Assembly: GCF_963674565.1 (NCBI RefSeq)
Contig: NZ_OY771430.1
Coordinates: 372,001-436,000 of the forward strand
From: an uncultured Carboxylicivirga sp.
GTDB taxonomy: Bacteria > Bacteroidota > Bacteroidia > Bacteroidales > Marinilabiliaceae
Reading direction: 5' to 3'
DNA length: 64,000 nucleotides
The notes below the pieces were generated by a model. That model did not search any database, was not told where the DNA came from, and saw only the letters and a list, made by a program, of their open reading frames with translations. The position numbers and the translations under genes are program-made. This document shows positions 1 to 10,808 of the stretch, piece by piece. The number at the start of each line of letters is the position of its first letter. The first letter of the stretch is position 1.

Positions 1-414
1 GACTTTTGATTTACTGATTATGGCCTAAATGTATCAAAACCTTAAACACCAGCTTAAGCTTCAAAAAGAAAATACATAATAGTCCACCAATTCTGACGAT
101 AAATACTATAAATTATATCTGTTTTATAATGAGAATGGAGTTGTTTGAAATCAAAAATTAAGTGATATTAATTCATTTTTACTAATGGTGATATTTATTG
201 ATGTAAAGCGTATATTTATACATGATAATTGTCAATAATATTAATACTAGCTGTTATTTATTTATATTTACAAACCTTTCAAACTATAACAATGTAACCT
301 TAAATAGAAAATTACCAGGTAAAGTATTACATTTTACTGATGGTATATGATAGAAACTTTTATTAGAGGCATAGTTATCAATATTTGTATTTTTCTTAAT
401 TTAATATCAAAATT
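1..414. other. Intergenic region, no gene seen
   Basis: This is a very AT-rich stretch upstream of the TPR/HTH regulator. I see no open frame with protein-like sequence, no tRNA-like fold and no clear intrinsic terminator. It presumably holds the promoter of the regulator, but no convincing Bacteroidota promoter (TTTG, then TAnnTTTG) could be placed. Confidence 0.4.
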
Positions 415-2091
415 TTGAACATCTTAGAATTTAAAAATAGATTTTGCAATCTTTCAAAATTAGGTGATAAAATTATTTTTGTTTTTTTATCAACTGCTTT
501 TTTATTTGTTCTAATTCCCAATCAAATATCTGCTCAGGAATACTTCAAAGAAGATAGTTTAAAATCTGTATATAATTCAAGTAATAATGATAGTGTTAGG
601 ATAAGTTCTTTAATAGAATTGTCAAGGTTATACGAACTATCAGATATTAAAAAATCGTTGCAATATGCTACTCAGGCACTTGATGAAGCGATAGAAACTG
701 ATGATTATCTTCTTAAAGCTCATGCTTATAGTAATTTAGGTGTTTCATTTATGGTTATGGGTTCATACGATAAGGCAACCGAACTATTCTTAGAAGCAAA
801 GACGCTGATTGAAGTAAACAAGGATTTTAGACGATTAGTTGGTGTAGTTTTAAATCTTGGTGCAGTCCGGTTTATGCTTGAGGACATGGAGGGAGCATTA
901 GAAGAATTCAATGAAGCTTTAGAATTGAATAACCATTTAATGGCTCAGGGTGATTCTGTATATATGAGACAGATTCAAATCTTTTACATTAACATAGGAA
1001 GTGTATACATGCAGAATAAAAACTACAAAGCTGCCATTGAATACATGAATAAAGCGGTTGATGCATCTTTATTAAATAACGATATAGTACAATTAGCAAA
1101 AGCAACAAATAATCTGGGTGAGATTTACTTATTATTAAAAGATTATAATAACGCCCGTAAATTTATTCAGGAAGGTATAAAACATCGCCAAAAAATAAAC
1201 GATTTAATAGGCATAGCAAGGTCAAATGTTAATTTGGTGGATTATTATATTGCAAACAATCATTTGGATAGTGCGGTTTTGGTAAATAAGGATGCCATTG
1301 GAATAGGTGAGAACTTAAGTGCCTTAGATATTCTAAAAGAGTCGTACGAGCAAAAAGCTAAAATATATGAGCAGTTGCAGCAATTTGATGTTGCTAATGA
1401 AGCACTTAAGAAATTCTACCAGTTTAAAGACAGTATTCAGAATGAGTCGGTTATTGAAAAAACGACTCGACTACAAATGGAATATGAATATAATAAGATA
1501 GAGGAAATTCGTAAACAGGAACACTTTCAATTCCGGATTAAGGTTTATTTAGCAATTGCTTTATTGGTGTTGTTGCTGGTAATATTTGTTCTTTTATTCT
1601 TCTTGTGGAGAAGCAAAGCTCTTCGTGAGATTATAGAAAAGGATAGCTTAAAAAAGGATCTTGAATTAAAGAATAAAGAGCTCACCACAAATGTAATGTA
1701 CCTCTTGAAGAAGAATGAATTAATAACCAACGTTTCCAATCGTCTGTTAACACTAAAGAACAAGCTTAAAGTTGAAGAAAAAGACACAATTCAAAGAATC
1801 ATCTTTGATCTTCAGGCTGGAGCAGATACAGAGGTGTGGGAAGAATTTGAACTCCGTTTTCAACAAGTACATAATGACTTTTATAAGAATTTGCAGCAAC
1901 AAGCTCCTGATTTAACTCCATCTGAGCTTAAAATTTGTGCTTTTCTCAAATTAAATATGAATAGTAAAGAAATATCTGCACTAATTCATCAGAGTATAAA
2001 AAGTGTAGAGGTCAAACGATCAAAAATTAGAAAGAAATTGGGATTAACGAATACAGATACCAATTTAGTCACCTTTTTAAATGAATTGTAG
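415..2091 (+). CDS. TPR-repeat membrane regulator with C-terminal LuxR-like HTH
   Basis: The 558-residue protein has a hydrophobic N-terminal segment ending ISAQ, which looks like a signal peptide. Tetratricopeptide repeats follow from about residue 80 to 340 (for example SNLGVSFMVMGSYDKATELF), so that part is probably periplasmic. A transmembrane helix lies near residues 377-397, then a coiled coil, then a C-terminal helix-turn-helix from about residue 499 (LTPSELKICAFLKLNMNSKE). This order is common for one-component Bacteroidota regulators that pass a periplasmic signal to DNA. The frame has no ATG near its 5' end; TTG at 415 keeps the signal peptide and is the best start, with ATT just upstream as an alternative. 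A strong intrinsic terminator follows. It may control the protease/transporter locus downstream, but this is inferred from position only. Confidence 0.85.
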   Translation: MNILEFKNRFCNLSKLGDKIIFVFLSTAFLFVLIPNQISAQEYFKEDSLKSVYNSSNNDSVRISSLIELSRLYELSDIKKSLQYATQALDEAIETDDYLLKAHAYSNLGVSFMVMGSYDKATELFLEAKTLIEVNKDFRRLVGVVLNLGAVRFMLEDMEGALEEFNEALELNNHLMAQGDSVYMRQIQIFYINIGSVYMQNKNYKAAIEYMNKAVDASLLNNDIVQLAKATNNLGEIYLLLKDYNNARKFIQEGIKHRQKINDLIGIARSNVNLVDYYIANNHLDSAVLVNKDAIGIGENLSALDILKESYEQKAKIYEQLQQFDVANEALKKFYQFKDSIQNESVIEKTTRLQMEYEYNKIEEIRKQEHFQFRIKVYLAIALLVLLLVIFVLLFFLWRSKALREIIEKDSLKKDLELKNKELTTNVMYLLKKNELITNVSNRLLTLKNKLKVEEKDTIQRIIFDLQAGADTEVWEEFELRFQQVHNDFYKNLQQQAPDLTPSELKICAFLKLNMNSKEISALIHQSIKSVEVKRSKIRKKLGLTNTDTNLVTFLNEL

Positions 2092-2128
2092 GGAGTAATA
2101 AAATAAACTTTCGATGTAATAATATTGG

Positions 2129-2163
2129 ATGCTCATACCTGGTTGTATGAGCATTTTTTTTTT
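2129..2163 (+). terminator. Intrinsic terminator of the TPR/HTH regulator gene
   Basis: A perfect 10-bp stem (ATGCTCATAC with GTATGAGCAT) encloses a 6-base loop and is followed by at least eight T. It lies 38 bases after the stop codon of the regulator gene. Confidence 0.9.
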
Positions 2164-2452
2164 GACCATTTCCAAGGCTCTATACTTCTTCAGGTTTCAT
2201 TATGTCTTTAATCAATAATCTTTTGTGATTATTTATAAGTGGCAGTATATGAGATTAATGTGTGTTGGTGGTAGTGTCAAAGATATGGTTAATATCCTGT
2301 GTGTAGTAATTATTCTAGGGCGTATTATCAGAACATAGTGATTTCGGTATGTTCATCTTTTTTCAATAGCCAATTACCTCAATTATACTTGTCTTTCTGA
2401 AATACAAGCTTCAAATAATATATCAATTGGTTTGATTAAAACTGTTTGGAAG
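2164..2452. other. Intergenic region upstream of the first protease
   Basis: AT-rich sequence with no convincing gene or RNA. It presumably contains the promoter for the small ORF at 2453 and the protease at 2615, but I cannot place it. Confidence 0.35.
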
Positions 2453-2587
2453 ATGAGAAAGAAGAACCAAAATATCTCGGATCACAAGCTTAAACAACTT
2501 ATGAATATTAATAAGGACAGATATGAAGCCCTTAAGAAGATTCTGCATTCAATGAATGTAAAGGAGCAGGAATCAAAAAAGAAATAA
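2453..2587 (+). CDS. Small lysine-rich hypothetical protein (44 aa)
   Basis: An ATG-initiated frame of 44 residues reads MRKKNQNISDHKLKQLMNIN and onward to a Lys-rich C-terminus (ESKKK). The composition is helical and basic, with no signal peptide. It ends 27 bases before the protease start, so it could be the first gene of that transcript. There is no recognisable family, and it could be a chance frame in an AT-rich leader. Codon use looks acceptable for this genome, but the call rests on little. Confidence 0.35.
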   Translation: MRKKNQNISDHKLKQLMNINKDRYEALKKILHSMNVKEQESKKK

Positions 2588-2614
2588 AAAACTACACAAT
2601 ATAAATCTGTTCAG

Positions 2615-5600
2615 ATGAAATATAAACGATTACAAAGATTTTACCTGTTCCTTTTGACAGGAGTTATGATTGCTCAGGTGGCATGGACACAAGAGATAGC
2701 AAAAGGAATTGTAAGAGTAAAAGTTAAACCAACAATGTTGACCTCATTTGCTAAGCTTAAGTCAACAAAAAATGGTATTGAAACAGGTGTGGTTGCATTT
2801 GATGATATATCAACAAAAGTAAAAGCTTATAATCTTAAAAGAGTATTTCCATATTCTGAGAAGTTTGAAGAAAAACATAAGCAATATGGCTTGGACTTAT
2901 GGTATGAATTAGAATACTCCGAAGATCTTGATCCAATAGAAGTTGCCAGAGAATATGGAAAACTATCTGAAATTTCTAATGCAGAAATAATTCGTCCGGT
3001 TTCTTTCGGAGAATCAAAACCATCACAGATATATACAGCTGCAGAGGTTGCTGAAATGCCTTTTGATGATCCAAAACTTAATAAGCAATGGCATTATTAT
3101 AATGATGGTACTATTTTAGAAGATGCTGTTGCCGGGGCTGATATTAATGTATTTGAAGCCTGGAAGACACAAACCGGGTCACCGGATGTTGTGGTTGCTA
3201 TTATTGATGGAGGTATAGATTTAACTCATCCTGATTTGAAAGATGCCGTTTGGTTTAATCAGGCTGAGATGAATGGTGAAAATGGTATAGATGATGATGG
3301 AAACGGGTACGTTGATGATATTTATGGTTACAATTTTGCTTTGGACCGTTCAACAATCGATGCTCATTTTCATGGTACTCATGTAGCAGGTACGGTAGGT
3401 GCAATTAATAATAATGGTATTGGAGTATCTGGTGTAGCAGGTGGTGATGGAGTTAATCCGGGAACAACACTGATGTCATGTCAGGTAATGACTGAATCAG
3501 GAACAACTGGTGGTATGGCTGAAGCTTTCATCTATGCTGCAGATAATGGTGCTCTTATCGCGCAATGCTCATGGGGTTGGACCAAAGCTGATTTTTATGA
3601 GCAGGTAGTTTTGGATGCTATTGATTACTTCATAAAAGAAGCCGGATCTTATTCAGGAAGTCTGATGAAAGGTGGATTGGTTGTGTTTGCTGCAGGTAAT
3701 GAAGGAGTAAATGAGAAACTTTACCCTGGTGCCTACGAACCTGTAGTGGCGGTTGCTGCTATGGACTATACCAATAAAAAGGCTTCCTATTCAACCTTTG
3801 GAGACTGGGTGGATGTTACAGCTCCCGGAGGATATACAGGTACTGCAACCGAAGGTGGTGTGCTGAGTACATATCCCGGAGGTCAATATTCAACGATGAA
3901 TGGTACTTCTATGGCTTGTCCTCATGTGTCAGGTATTGCCGCTCTGGTTGTGGCTGAACATGGAGGCAGTACTTTCACTCCAGATCGTTTAAAAAGACAT
4001 TTGATTACTTCAGTACAGGATATAGAACCATATCTTACTGCAGACCAATCGGGTAAAATGGGTAGTGGTTATATTGATGCAGCAATGGCTTTACAGTCAG
4101 GATCAGTTACTAAGGTGCCTAATAAAGTAGAGGATCTGTTGGTTCAGACTTCACAGGATGAAGCTAAAATTGAATGGACTGTTGTAGCAGATGAGGATGA
4201 TATTATCGGTAGCAGCTATACTTTGTTCTGGAGTAAGAATGCTTTTGATGCCAATTCTCTGGCTTCAGCTGCCTCAACCATTATTAATCGTTACTTCAGT
4301 GAAGTAGGTGAAAAAATTGAATATACCTTAGAAGATCTGGATCCAAAAACTGAGTATTATTTTGCAGTTAGGGCATACGACCGATGGGGTAATGAATCTG
4401 AACTTTCTGATGTAGTGATGGTGGCCACCAATAATGGTCCAGCCATTGATGTTGTTCTTAATAACAATGAATTATCCATTGATGAAACAACACAATTTCA
4501 GGCAAGTGGTGTTGTACAACTAAACAATAACGATGAAGGCCTTTTAAACTGGAGCTCATATATTGGCTTGGCAAGTACTGATCTTGAGGAATTTAGTGCA
4601 GAAGAATTCCAACCTGTCATTGCCGGATCTTATACCGATCATTCTATTCAGGCACAATCGCTGTTAACTTATCCTACAATAGAGGCTCCGGTATCTATGT
4701 CGATGGATGACCGATTAACATATAATAATCAAGCTGCATATGTATTCATAGGAGAAGAGGACCTAACGCTTACAAACTCTTCAGCAACTCGCTATTATGT
4801 TAATGAAGGTTTTAATGTAACCAGTTTTTGGGTGGCTTTACATCTTAATCCAGATAAAGGTCCTGCAACAGTTGAGTTTTACAAAGGAGCTCAAATACAC
4901 GACGCACTGTTGATAACTTCTCAGAAAATTGAATCAGTTGGTGATTACCAGAGCTCCTACTATGTGGAGATGGAAGAGCAACTTTACCTGGAAGCTGGAA
5001 ATTATTACTGGGTTGTATTTCATGCACCTGCAGGTAATCAGTATCCACTAGGATTAACGAAAGAAACTGAAGAATATCAGTCTGAATATTGTTTGTTTAG
5101 TTCCAATGGTGGTCAAAGCTGGGATTTTGTAAATAATGTTTATGGAGAAAACAATGACTGGATCTGGAAATTGAGTTTAAGAAGTTTGAATGCGCATCTG
5201 GGTGATTATATAACACTTAGTCCTTCAGAGGGTGAATTGTCGGGTAATAGTACTCAGGATTTACAACTAAACATTGATGCTCAAAATCTTATCGATGGAA
5301 CCTATGTTGAAAACTTGGTGTTTTCATCAAATGATCCTGTTAATAAACTAATTAAGAAGCCACTTTTTATTCATGTAGATGGTCATGAGCCAATATTAAA
5401 ATCACAGTCAATTGTTGACTATGGAAATGTATTTGTTGGAAAATCAAAGACCTACAATATTGAAATTGCAAATGAGGGTTATGCTGGTTATTATCTTAAT
5501 AAATGGCAGGTTACTTCTTCAGATCCTAATTTTGTTGTGAATAAAGTTAGTGCTGAATATATCCCGGCAAGGGATATTGAAACTGTTCAGATCACATATA

Positions 5601-8600
5601 AACCAACATCTTCCGGTGCTCATAATGCAGAAATTCAAATGAATAACGGAACCTATAGCCATAGCTTTAAGGTTTCCGGAGTTGCAGGCGATCCGGCTAA
5701 GATCAGCTTAACACCTGCAACCTCTAATATTGGAAGTGGTTTAGCCATTGGGGATCCGGTTGCACCTATATCATTTGACATTACAAATATTGGTAATTAC
5801 CCATTAAGTTACAGCATACCTGCTTTTTCAGGGGACTTTGAGGTTGAGGGACTGGATCAGCCGGTTAATAATTATGGATATACCTTTAATTATGCCTTAA
5901 ATCTGGGACCTGATTATACAGGAACTATTCCTGCCTCTCACGGATGGGTTGAAATGACTGAATCAACAGGAGCAACAAATATTCTTGATCAACTGAAAGG
6001 AAGTGATTATGCCGTTCAGGTGGATTTAGGTTTTACTTTTCCGTTTTATGATCGTTTTTATGATAAGGTTTGGGTTAATGAACAAGGCGTATTGGTATTT
6101 GATGAAGATGGTAACATCAGAATCAATAACAGTACTAAAACAAGCTTAGATCGTATTCGTCCGTTCGATATGATTTCAGCAGCCATGATGGATGCTAAGT
6201 TTGAAAGTTCTCAGGCAGCTGTTTATTATCAGAAATCAGATGGCGAATTTAGGGTTCAGTATAAGTATGTGAACATTGGCGGACGATCTGTTAATATGGA
6301 GATTGTTATCTATGCAACAGGTGATTTTGATATTTTATTTTATCAGGTTGCAAGAAATCAGAATGAATTACCTAATTACTATGTGGGTATCACTGATAAA
6401 ATCAATGGCGATCATGTTTTCGCCTCTAACAGTGATTATCAGTTAGCTTATGCGGTAACAACGGATTACGGACATTATTTCCATTTTAAACATCCGGGTG
6501 AAGATATGGTAGTATCTGCACAGAATTCTTTCGGTACATTATTACCAAATGAATCACAGACGGTTACATTGTCATTTGATACACAAAGTGCATTGCAGGG
6601 AGATGTGTTTCAACGTGTTCCAATTATCAGTAATGATATAGATATGCCAATGTCGGTATTTGAGGTAAGTGCCAATTTCACATCCGGAGGGTCATCCGAT
6701 ATATCATTAGCAAAAGATACTATTGATTTTGGAGATGTATTTAAGACGTCGGTTCAGGAATTGCCGTTGCAGATTATTAATAAAGGAACTGCACAGGACA
6801 GTATTACAAGTGTTGAATTTACAAACTTGTTATTCTCTACTTCGGCTGGTATACCATATAATGTTGGTGCCAGACAATCTTCCTATTTGCCAGTTAATAT
6901 GAATACCAATGCAGTGGTAAGTCTCGAAGAAAAAGTAACACTTTCATTGGCAAGTGGCAAAATGTATGAATGTGTTCTTTTGGCCAATGTTATTGAAAAC
7001 CCAATCATTGAGGTAAATCCTGCGGAGGGTTATAACAAAACCATTAATGCCAGATCCTATACTGATGTTGATGTCACTATCACTAATACCGGTTTAGGAG
7101 AGATGGAAATGTCAGTGATTCCAAACGAATGGTGTTACCCAATAAATAGTGGTGTAAGTGGTGGAGAAATCTCAGACTATGAATATTCTTATTCAAAAGG
7201 TAACGGTGCCGGATGGATTGATATTCTTGATATTGCAGCAGATTCAAACTTACGCGATTTCTTCTGGTCAAGCAATGCATCCGGAGTTTATAAAACTCTT
7301 GAATTACCAAAGACTTTCACTTATTATGGTCAGCAATATAACAAAATTTACATAGCTGCAACAGGTTGGTTAACTGTAGAGGAGCCAGTTGAAATGGCAA
7401 GTCTTTTTGAGATACCTTATGATCTTCCAAGTGAAGATATGTTTCCGGGAGTAATTGCGCCTATGATAGGATTGCATACCAATGTTTCTCAAACTGTAGC
7501 CAAAGATGCAGGTATATATTACCATGCATTTGAGGATAAGTTTGTTATTACTTTTAATAAGTACGTGGACATGACAAGTATGAGTCAACCATATGATTTC
7601 CAGGTTGTACTTTATTATAATGGTCGTATCGATTTTAACTATCGCAATTTTAAAACGATAAAAGCTTTTGGAATTATTGGTGTAGAAAGTCCTGATGAAA
7701 AACAGGGTGTTAATATTCATCATGACCTGTTTATGGGTACTTACGATCCTTTCTCATACACCTTGTTTCCGGTTCAGACACAAACAATCTCAGCACAATC
7801 ATCAGAAATTATTAAGATGAGACTGGATGCTGTCAATTTGTATGATGGGAGTTATCATTACGATCTTCCTATTAAAAATAATAGCGTAGACCAGCCTTTA
7901 GTTGAGCTTCCATTCGATCTGACAGTTAATGGTCAGGCTGAAATAGTAGCAGATAATATTAATGACAAGGTATGGTATGTTGCAGATTCAGTTTATACCC
8001 AGAAATTCAGGATCAGAAATAACGGAACCAAAGCCATTGAGTTATCCGGCTCATCAACAACAGCAAGCAGTGATATTAAAGTTGAGTTTTACTATCCTGC
8101 CGGTGGTTCCGGACCAAATGCTTACAAAGAAGGTTATGTACTTATTGATGATTTTGTTGGCTCTCAGGTAACAATAAAACCGTTCTTCGGAGATCTTATT
8201 GTTATTGCCGATGGTATGAAAATGGAACCTGGTGTTGAATGGATTTGCTTTGTTACATATTCACCACAACAACAAGGTTCATCTGCTGCAACAACAGTAA
8301 TAAATGATATAAATGGCCTACCTGTTCTGACCTGGACTGCCAACCTGATCAGTGAGTTACCTCCTGTGGCAACTATAGGCAACGATGTTGTGGTTATGGC
8401 AGAAAGTTCGGCGCATACAGAAACAAGGCAGTTGAATTTAGGTAATGTTAATGGAAACAGTGATTTAGACTGGACGGCCAAACTGACATTTAAGAGAGGA
8501 GCGAATGTTCCTGAAACTGTTTATGAAACCGGTTCGAAAACCAGCTCTGATGTGCTGAAGTCTGAAACCAATACTGGCAAGTCTGAAGCTACAGAATTGA

Positions 8601-10141
8601 ATCTGAAATCAGCACAGGCTTATAATCGAACATTAGAGCATAATACAAGAAATACTGTTGATAATTGGTTAGGATTTGGTTTTGATAAAGCCTTTATCTC
8701 AGCAACGAAATTTACAGTTCCGGAGGAGGGATTTACACTATCTCATATTGATACCTGGTTCAGATATGAAAATCAATTGGAAGGGACATTATATGTTGAA
8801 ATATTAGCAGGAGGTTCAATTGAAAATGCCAGTGTAGTAGCTAAAGGATCATTGACTTATGCCGAAGAATCGTATGGAGATATTGGTAAATTCTTTACTA
8901 TTCCGTTAGATCAAGCAACTTATCTTTACCCGTCGGAAGATTTTTATGTGGTTATTTACTATCCTTTAGGTGTGAGCAATGCTCAGGGAATTGTAAATGA
9001 TTATACAGAAGCGCAGGCTGATCGCTATTATTACCAGTATGATGGTGAATGGTTCGATATTTATGCTAGTGCACAATTCTATGATAATGCCTTCCTGGTA
9101 AAAGCACATGAAGAAGTATTTGAGGAAAAGACCTGGGTATCAATTTCAAATCTATCCGGTAGCATAGCTAAAGGAGAGTCATTTGATATTCCGCTTAATT
9201 TCAATGCTGCTAATGTTCAGGAGTATGATAATACAGCTGAATTAACAATCTATACAAACGATCCGCTTAATACGGAGTTGTCTGTAAGTCTTTATTTGTT
9301 GATGAATAAAGGACCTCAGTTTAGTTTAAAACAAGGCCTTACTATGGTTGAAGAAAATGATACTACAATTCTTCAATACGAGGTTAAAGATTTTGAGGGA
9401 GACAACTATAGCGTTGAATTGGCCAATGAGCTTGATTGGGCACAAATTACCAAGGATGAAAATGGTATTGTGGAAATAACTCTTACACCGGATTATTTTG
9501 CACAAGGTATATATGATCTCCAATTGATTGGTATCGATGAGCACAATGAAGAATCGAGTTATATAACAAGTGTTGAGGTGGTTAATGTAAACCGTACGCC
9601 AGTATTTACAAATGGTAGTTTAAATGATACTATCATGGTTCTGGAATATGGAGCTACTGAAATACGTTTCGACGAATGGATTAAAGATCTTGATCCTGAC
9701 CAGGTAAATTATAAAGTTACGTTGGATAAAGAAGATATAATAGATCTGTTTACAGGTGATGAGGGCGTTATTCTTACTCCATTAAACATTGGAGTTGTTA
9801 ATCTTACCGTATCGGCTACAGATGAAAATGGAGCCAGACTTTCTGGTACATTTAGTATAACTGTATTAAACAGAACAGGTCTAACAGAAATTGAAAATGG
9901 AGGTCTGGAAATTTATCCAAATCCTGTTACTGATTTACTTAACATTGAGTGGAACAGTAATCTATCTGAGAATACTTTAATTAGGCTGTTAAACATCGAT
10001 GGTACTATCATTCAGTCCGAGAATATTAAAGTTAGCTCAGGGGTACATTCGTTAAATGTTTCTCAACTGCCTGAAGGAATATACATTGTAGAAGTTATTT
10101 CAGGTGAAGAAACCTATTCACAAAAAATCATAAAACAATAA
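2615..10141 (+). CDS. Giant T9SS-exported subtilisin-like (S8) serine protease
   Basis: The 2,508-residue protein begins with a signal peptide (ending AWTQ) and a prodomain to about residue 160. The S8 peptidase domain follows, with catalytic Asp198 (AIIDGGID), His256 (HGTHVAG), oxyanion Asn (AAGNEG) and Ser432 (GTSMACPHVSG); all are present, so it should be active. A fibronectin type III domain lies at about 510-610. After it come many Ig-like choice-of-anchor/HYDIN-type modules, two stretches resembling cadherin-like domains, and a C-terminal T9SS type A sorting domain (IYPNPVTDLLNIEW, ending KIIKQ). Export across the outer membrane and attachment to the cell surface are expected. It is paralogous along its whole length to the protease at 10809, indicating an old tandem duplication. 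A long stem-loop follows the stop. Confidence 0.93.
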   Translation: MKYKRLQRFYLFLLTGVMIAQVAWTQEIAKGIVRVKVKPTMLTSFAKLKSTKNGIETGVVAFDDISTKVKAYNLKRVFPYSEKFEEKHKQYGLDLWYELEYSEDLDPIEVAREYGKLSEISNAEIIRPVSFGESKPSQIYTAAEVAEMPFDDPKLNKQWHYYNDGTILEDAVAGADINVFEAWKTQTGSPDVVVAIIDGGIDLTHPDLKDAVWFNQAEMNGENGIDDDGNGYVDDIYGYNFALDRSTIDAHFHGTHVAGTVGAINNNGIGVSGVAGGDGVNPGTTLMSCQVMTESGTTGGMAEAFIYAADNGALIAQCSWGWTKADFYEQVVLDAIDYFIKEAGSYSGSLMKGGLVVFAAGNEGVNEKLYPGAYEPVVAVAAMDYTNKKASYSTFGDWVDVTAPGGYTGTATEGGVLSTYPGGQYSTMNGTSMACPHVSGIAALVVAEHGGSTFTPDRLKRHLITSVQDIEPYLTADQSGKMGSGYIDAAMALQSGSVTKVPNKVEDLLVQTSQDEAKIEWTVVADEDDIIGSSYTLFWSKNAFDANSLASAASTIINRYFSEVGEKIEYTLEDLDPKTEYYFAVRAYDRWGNESELSDVVMVATNNGPAIDVVLNNNELSIDETTQFQASGVVQLNNNDEGLLNWSSYIGLASTDLEEFSAEEFQPVIAGSYTDHSIQAQSLLTYPTIEAPVSMSMDDRLTYNNQAAYVFIGEEDLTLTNSSATRYYVNEGFNVTSFWVALHLNPDKGPATVEFYKGAQIHDALLITSQKIESVGDYQSSYYVEMEEQLYLEAGNYYWVVFHAPAGNQYPLGLTKETEEYQSEYCLFSSNGGQSWDFVNNVYGENNDWIWKLSLRSLNAHLGDYITLSPSEGELSGNSTQDLQLNIDAQNLIDGTYVENLVFSSNDPVNKLIKKPLFIHVDGHEPILKSQSIVDYGNVFVGKSKTYNIEIANEGYAGYYLNKWQVTSSDPNFVVNKVSAEYIPARDIETVQITYKPTSSGAHNAEIQMNNGTYSHSFKVSGVAGDPAKISLTPATSNIGSGLAIGDPVAPISFDITNIGNYPLSYSIPAFSGDFEVEGLDQPVNNYGYTFNYALNLGPDYTGTIPASHGWVEMTESTGATNILDQLKGSDYAVQVDLGFTFPFYDRFYDKVWVNEQGVLVFDEDGNIRINNSTKTSLDRIRPFDMISAAMMDAKFESSQAAVYYQKSDGEFRVQYKYVNIGGRSVNMEIVIYATGDFDILFYQVARNQNELPNYYVGITDKINGDHVFASNSDYQLAYAVTTDYGHYFHFKHPGEDMVVSAQNSFGTLLPNESQTVTLSFDTQSALQGDVFQRVPIISNDIDMPMSVFEVSANFTSGGSSDISLAKDTIDFGDVFKTSVQELPLQIINKGTAQDSITSVEFTNLLFSTSAGIPYNVGARQSSYLPVNMNTNAVVSLEEKVTLSLASGKMYECVLLANVIENPIIEVNPAEGYNKTINARSYTDVDVTITNTGLGEMEMSVIPNEWCYPINSGVSGGEISDYEYSYSKGNGAGWIDILDIAADSNLRDFFWSSNASGVYKTLELPKTFTYYGQQYNKIYIAATGWLTVEEPVEMASLFEIPYDLPSEDMFPGVIAPMIGLHTNVSQTVAKDAGIYYHAFEDKFVITFNKYVDMTSMSQPYDFQVVLYYNGRIDFNYRNFKTIKAFGIIGVESPDEKQGVNIHHDLFMGTYDPFSYTLFPVQTQTISAQSSEIIKMRLDAVNLYDGSYHYDLPIKNNSVDQPLVELPFDLTVNGQAEIVADNINDKVWYVADSVYTQKFRIRNNGTKAIELSGSSTTASSDIKVEFYYPAGGSGPNAYKEGYVLIDDFVGSQVTIKPFFGDLIVIADGMKMEPGVEWICFVTYSPQQQGSSAATTVINDINGLPVLTWTANLISELPPVATIGNDVVVMAESSAHTETRQLNLGNVNGNSDLDWTAKLTFKRGANVPETVYETGSKTSSDVLKSETNTGKSEATELNLKSAQAYNRTLEHNTRNTVDNWLGFGFDKAFISATKFTVPEEGFTLSHIDTWFRYENQLEGTLYVEILAGGSIENASVVAKGSLTYAEESYGDIGKFFTIPLDQATYLYPSEDFYVVIYYPLGVSNAQGIVNDYTEAQADRYYYQYDGEWFDIYASAQFYDNAFLVKAHEEVFEEKTWVSISNLSGSIAKGESFDIPLNFNAANVQEYDNTAELTIYTNDPLNTELSVSLYLLMNKGPQFSLKQGLTMVEENDTTILQYEVKDFEGDNYSVELANELDWAQITKDENGIVEITLTPDYFAQGIYDLQLIGIDEHNEESSYITSVEVVNVNRTPVFTNGSLNDTIMVLEYGATEIRFDEWIKDLDPDQVNYKVTLDKEDIIDLFTGDEGVILTPLNIGVVNLTVSATDENGARLSGTFSITVLNRTGLTEIENGGLEIYPNPVTDLLNIEWNSNLSENTLIRLLNIDGTIIQSENIKVSSGVHSLNVSQLPEGIYIVEVISGEETYSQKIIKQ

Positions 10142-10152
10142 ACTCATATAGT

Positions 10153-10188
10153 ATCTAAGCGAGAGTTAAAAAAGGCTTTCGCTTAGAT
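10153..10188. other. Long stem-loop between protease and lipoprotein genes
   Basis: Inverted repeat with 10 perfect pairs (ATCTAAGCGA with TCGCTTAGAT), extendable by several further pairs, directly after the protease stop. It lacks a T-run, so it may be an mRNA-stabilising or processing hairpin, or a weak terminator. Its right arm overlaps an upstream in-frame ATG at 10187, which supports ATG 10208 as the start of the next gene. Confidence 0.55.
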
Positions 10189-10207
10189 GTATTTAAAAAT
10201 AACCGTC

Positions 10208-10633
10208 ATGAAAAGATTAGCTAAATATTTTAATGTCATCCTGCTTGCCTCAATTTTGTTAACTGCTTGTGGTAAAGATGATGAAGCGATTGATCTTACC
10301 AAACCAACTGCAATAATAACATTAGATCGCGATAACAATGTTTTTTATCCAATGTCATCAATTGTAATTAATGGAATATTTACTGATGATGTGGAGCTAA
10401 AAGAATGTCAGGTGACCATTGTATCTCTAAAATCGACAAATGGATTTGATTTAGATTGGGATCCTGAGTTGTATAAAATTCCATTATCGGGAAGCGAAAT
10501 GACAGTTAAAGGTCAGCAGATTTTTACTCCAATCCCTTATGATATCAAATACGGTGAGTACCAAATAACATTTAAAGTATTGGACGCCTCAGATAACTAT
10601 AGTCTGTATATGCAGGATATTGTAATTGAGTAA
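10208..10633 (+). CDS. Small Ig-like lipoprotein (DUF4625-like)
   Basis: The 141-residue product has a type II signal peptide with lipobox LLTAC, followed by an acidic linker and one beta-rich domain (KPTAIITLDRDNNVFYPMSS, later EYQITFKVLDASDNYS). The pattern resembles the DUF4625-type Ig-like lipoproteins found beside surface systems in Bacteroidota; this assignment is by eye. It sits between the two giant proteases in the same orientation. It may be a surface lipoprotein helping anchor or fold them, but nothing in the sequence proves that. The start ATG 10208 was preferred to 10187 because the signal peptide begins there (MKRLAKYF). Confidence 0.75.
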   Translation: MKRLAKYFNVILLASILLTACGKDDEAIDLTKPTAIITLDRDNNVFYPMSSIVINGIFTDDVELKECQVTIVSLKSTNGFDLDWDPELYKIPLSGSEMTVKGQQIFTPIPYDIKYGEYQITFKVLDASDNYSLYMQDIVIE

Positions 10634-10808
10634 CACGATAGGTTTTATTGGCACTTACAAGATCTAAATAGAGAATTTGTTTTGCCAATAAATTCAGATG
10701 AATAAAGCCTTAAACTATCATTGAAGGTTTTGAACAGAATTGACAACGCCTATTTGAATCAAGGTTATGTCAGGTGTAGAAACTGTAACTGAAAATTAAA
10801 CAAATCAA

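Noticed and set aside
10634..10808. Promoter for the second protease (TTTTG near 10730, TATTTG near 10751)
   Set aside because: Spacing and the -7 element match the Bacteroidota consensus only loosely; not enough to annotate.
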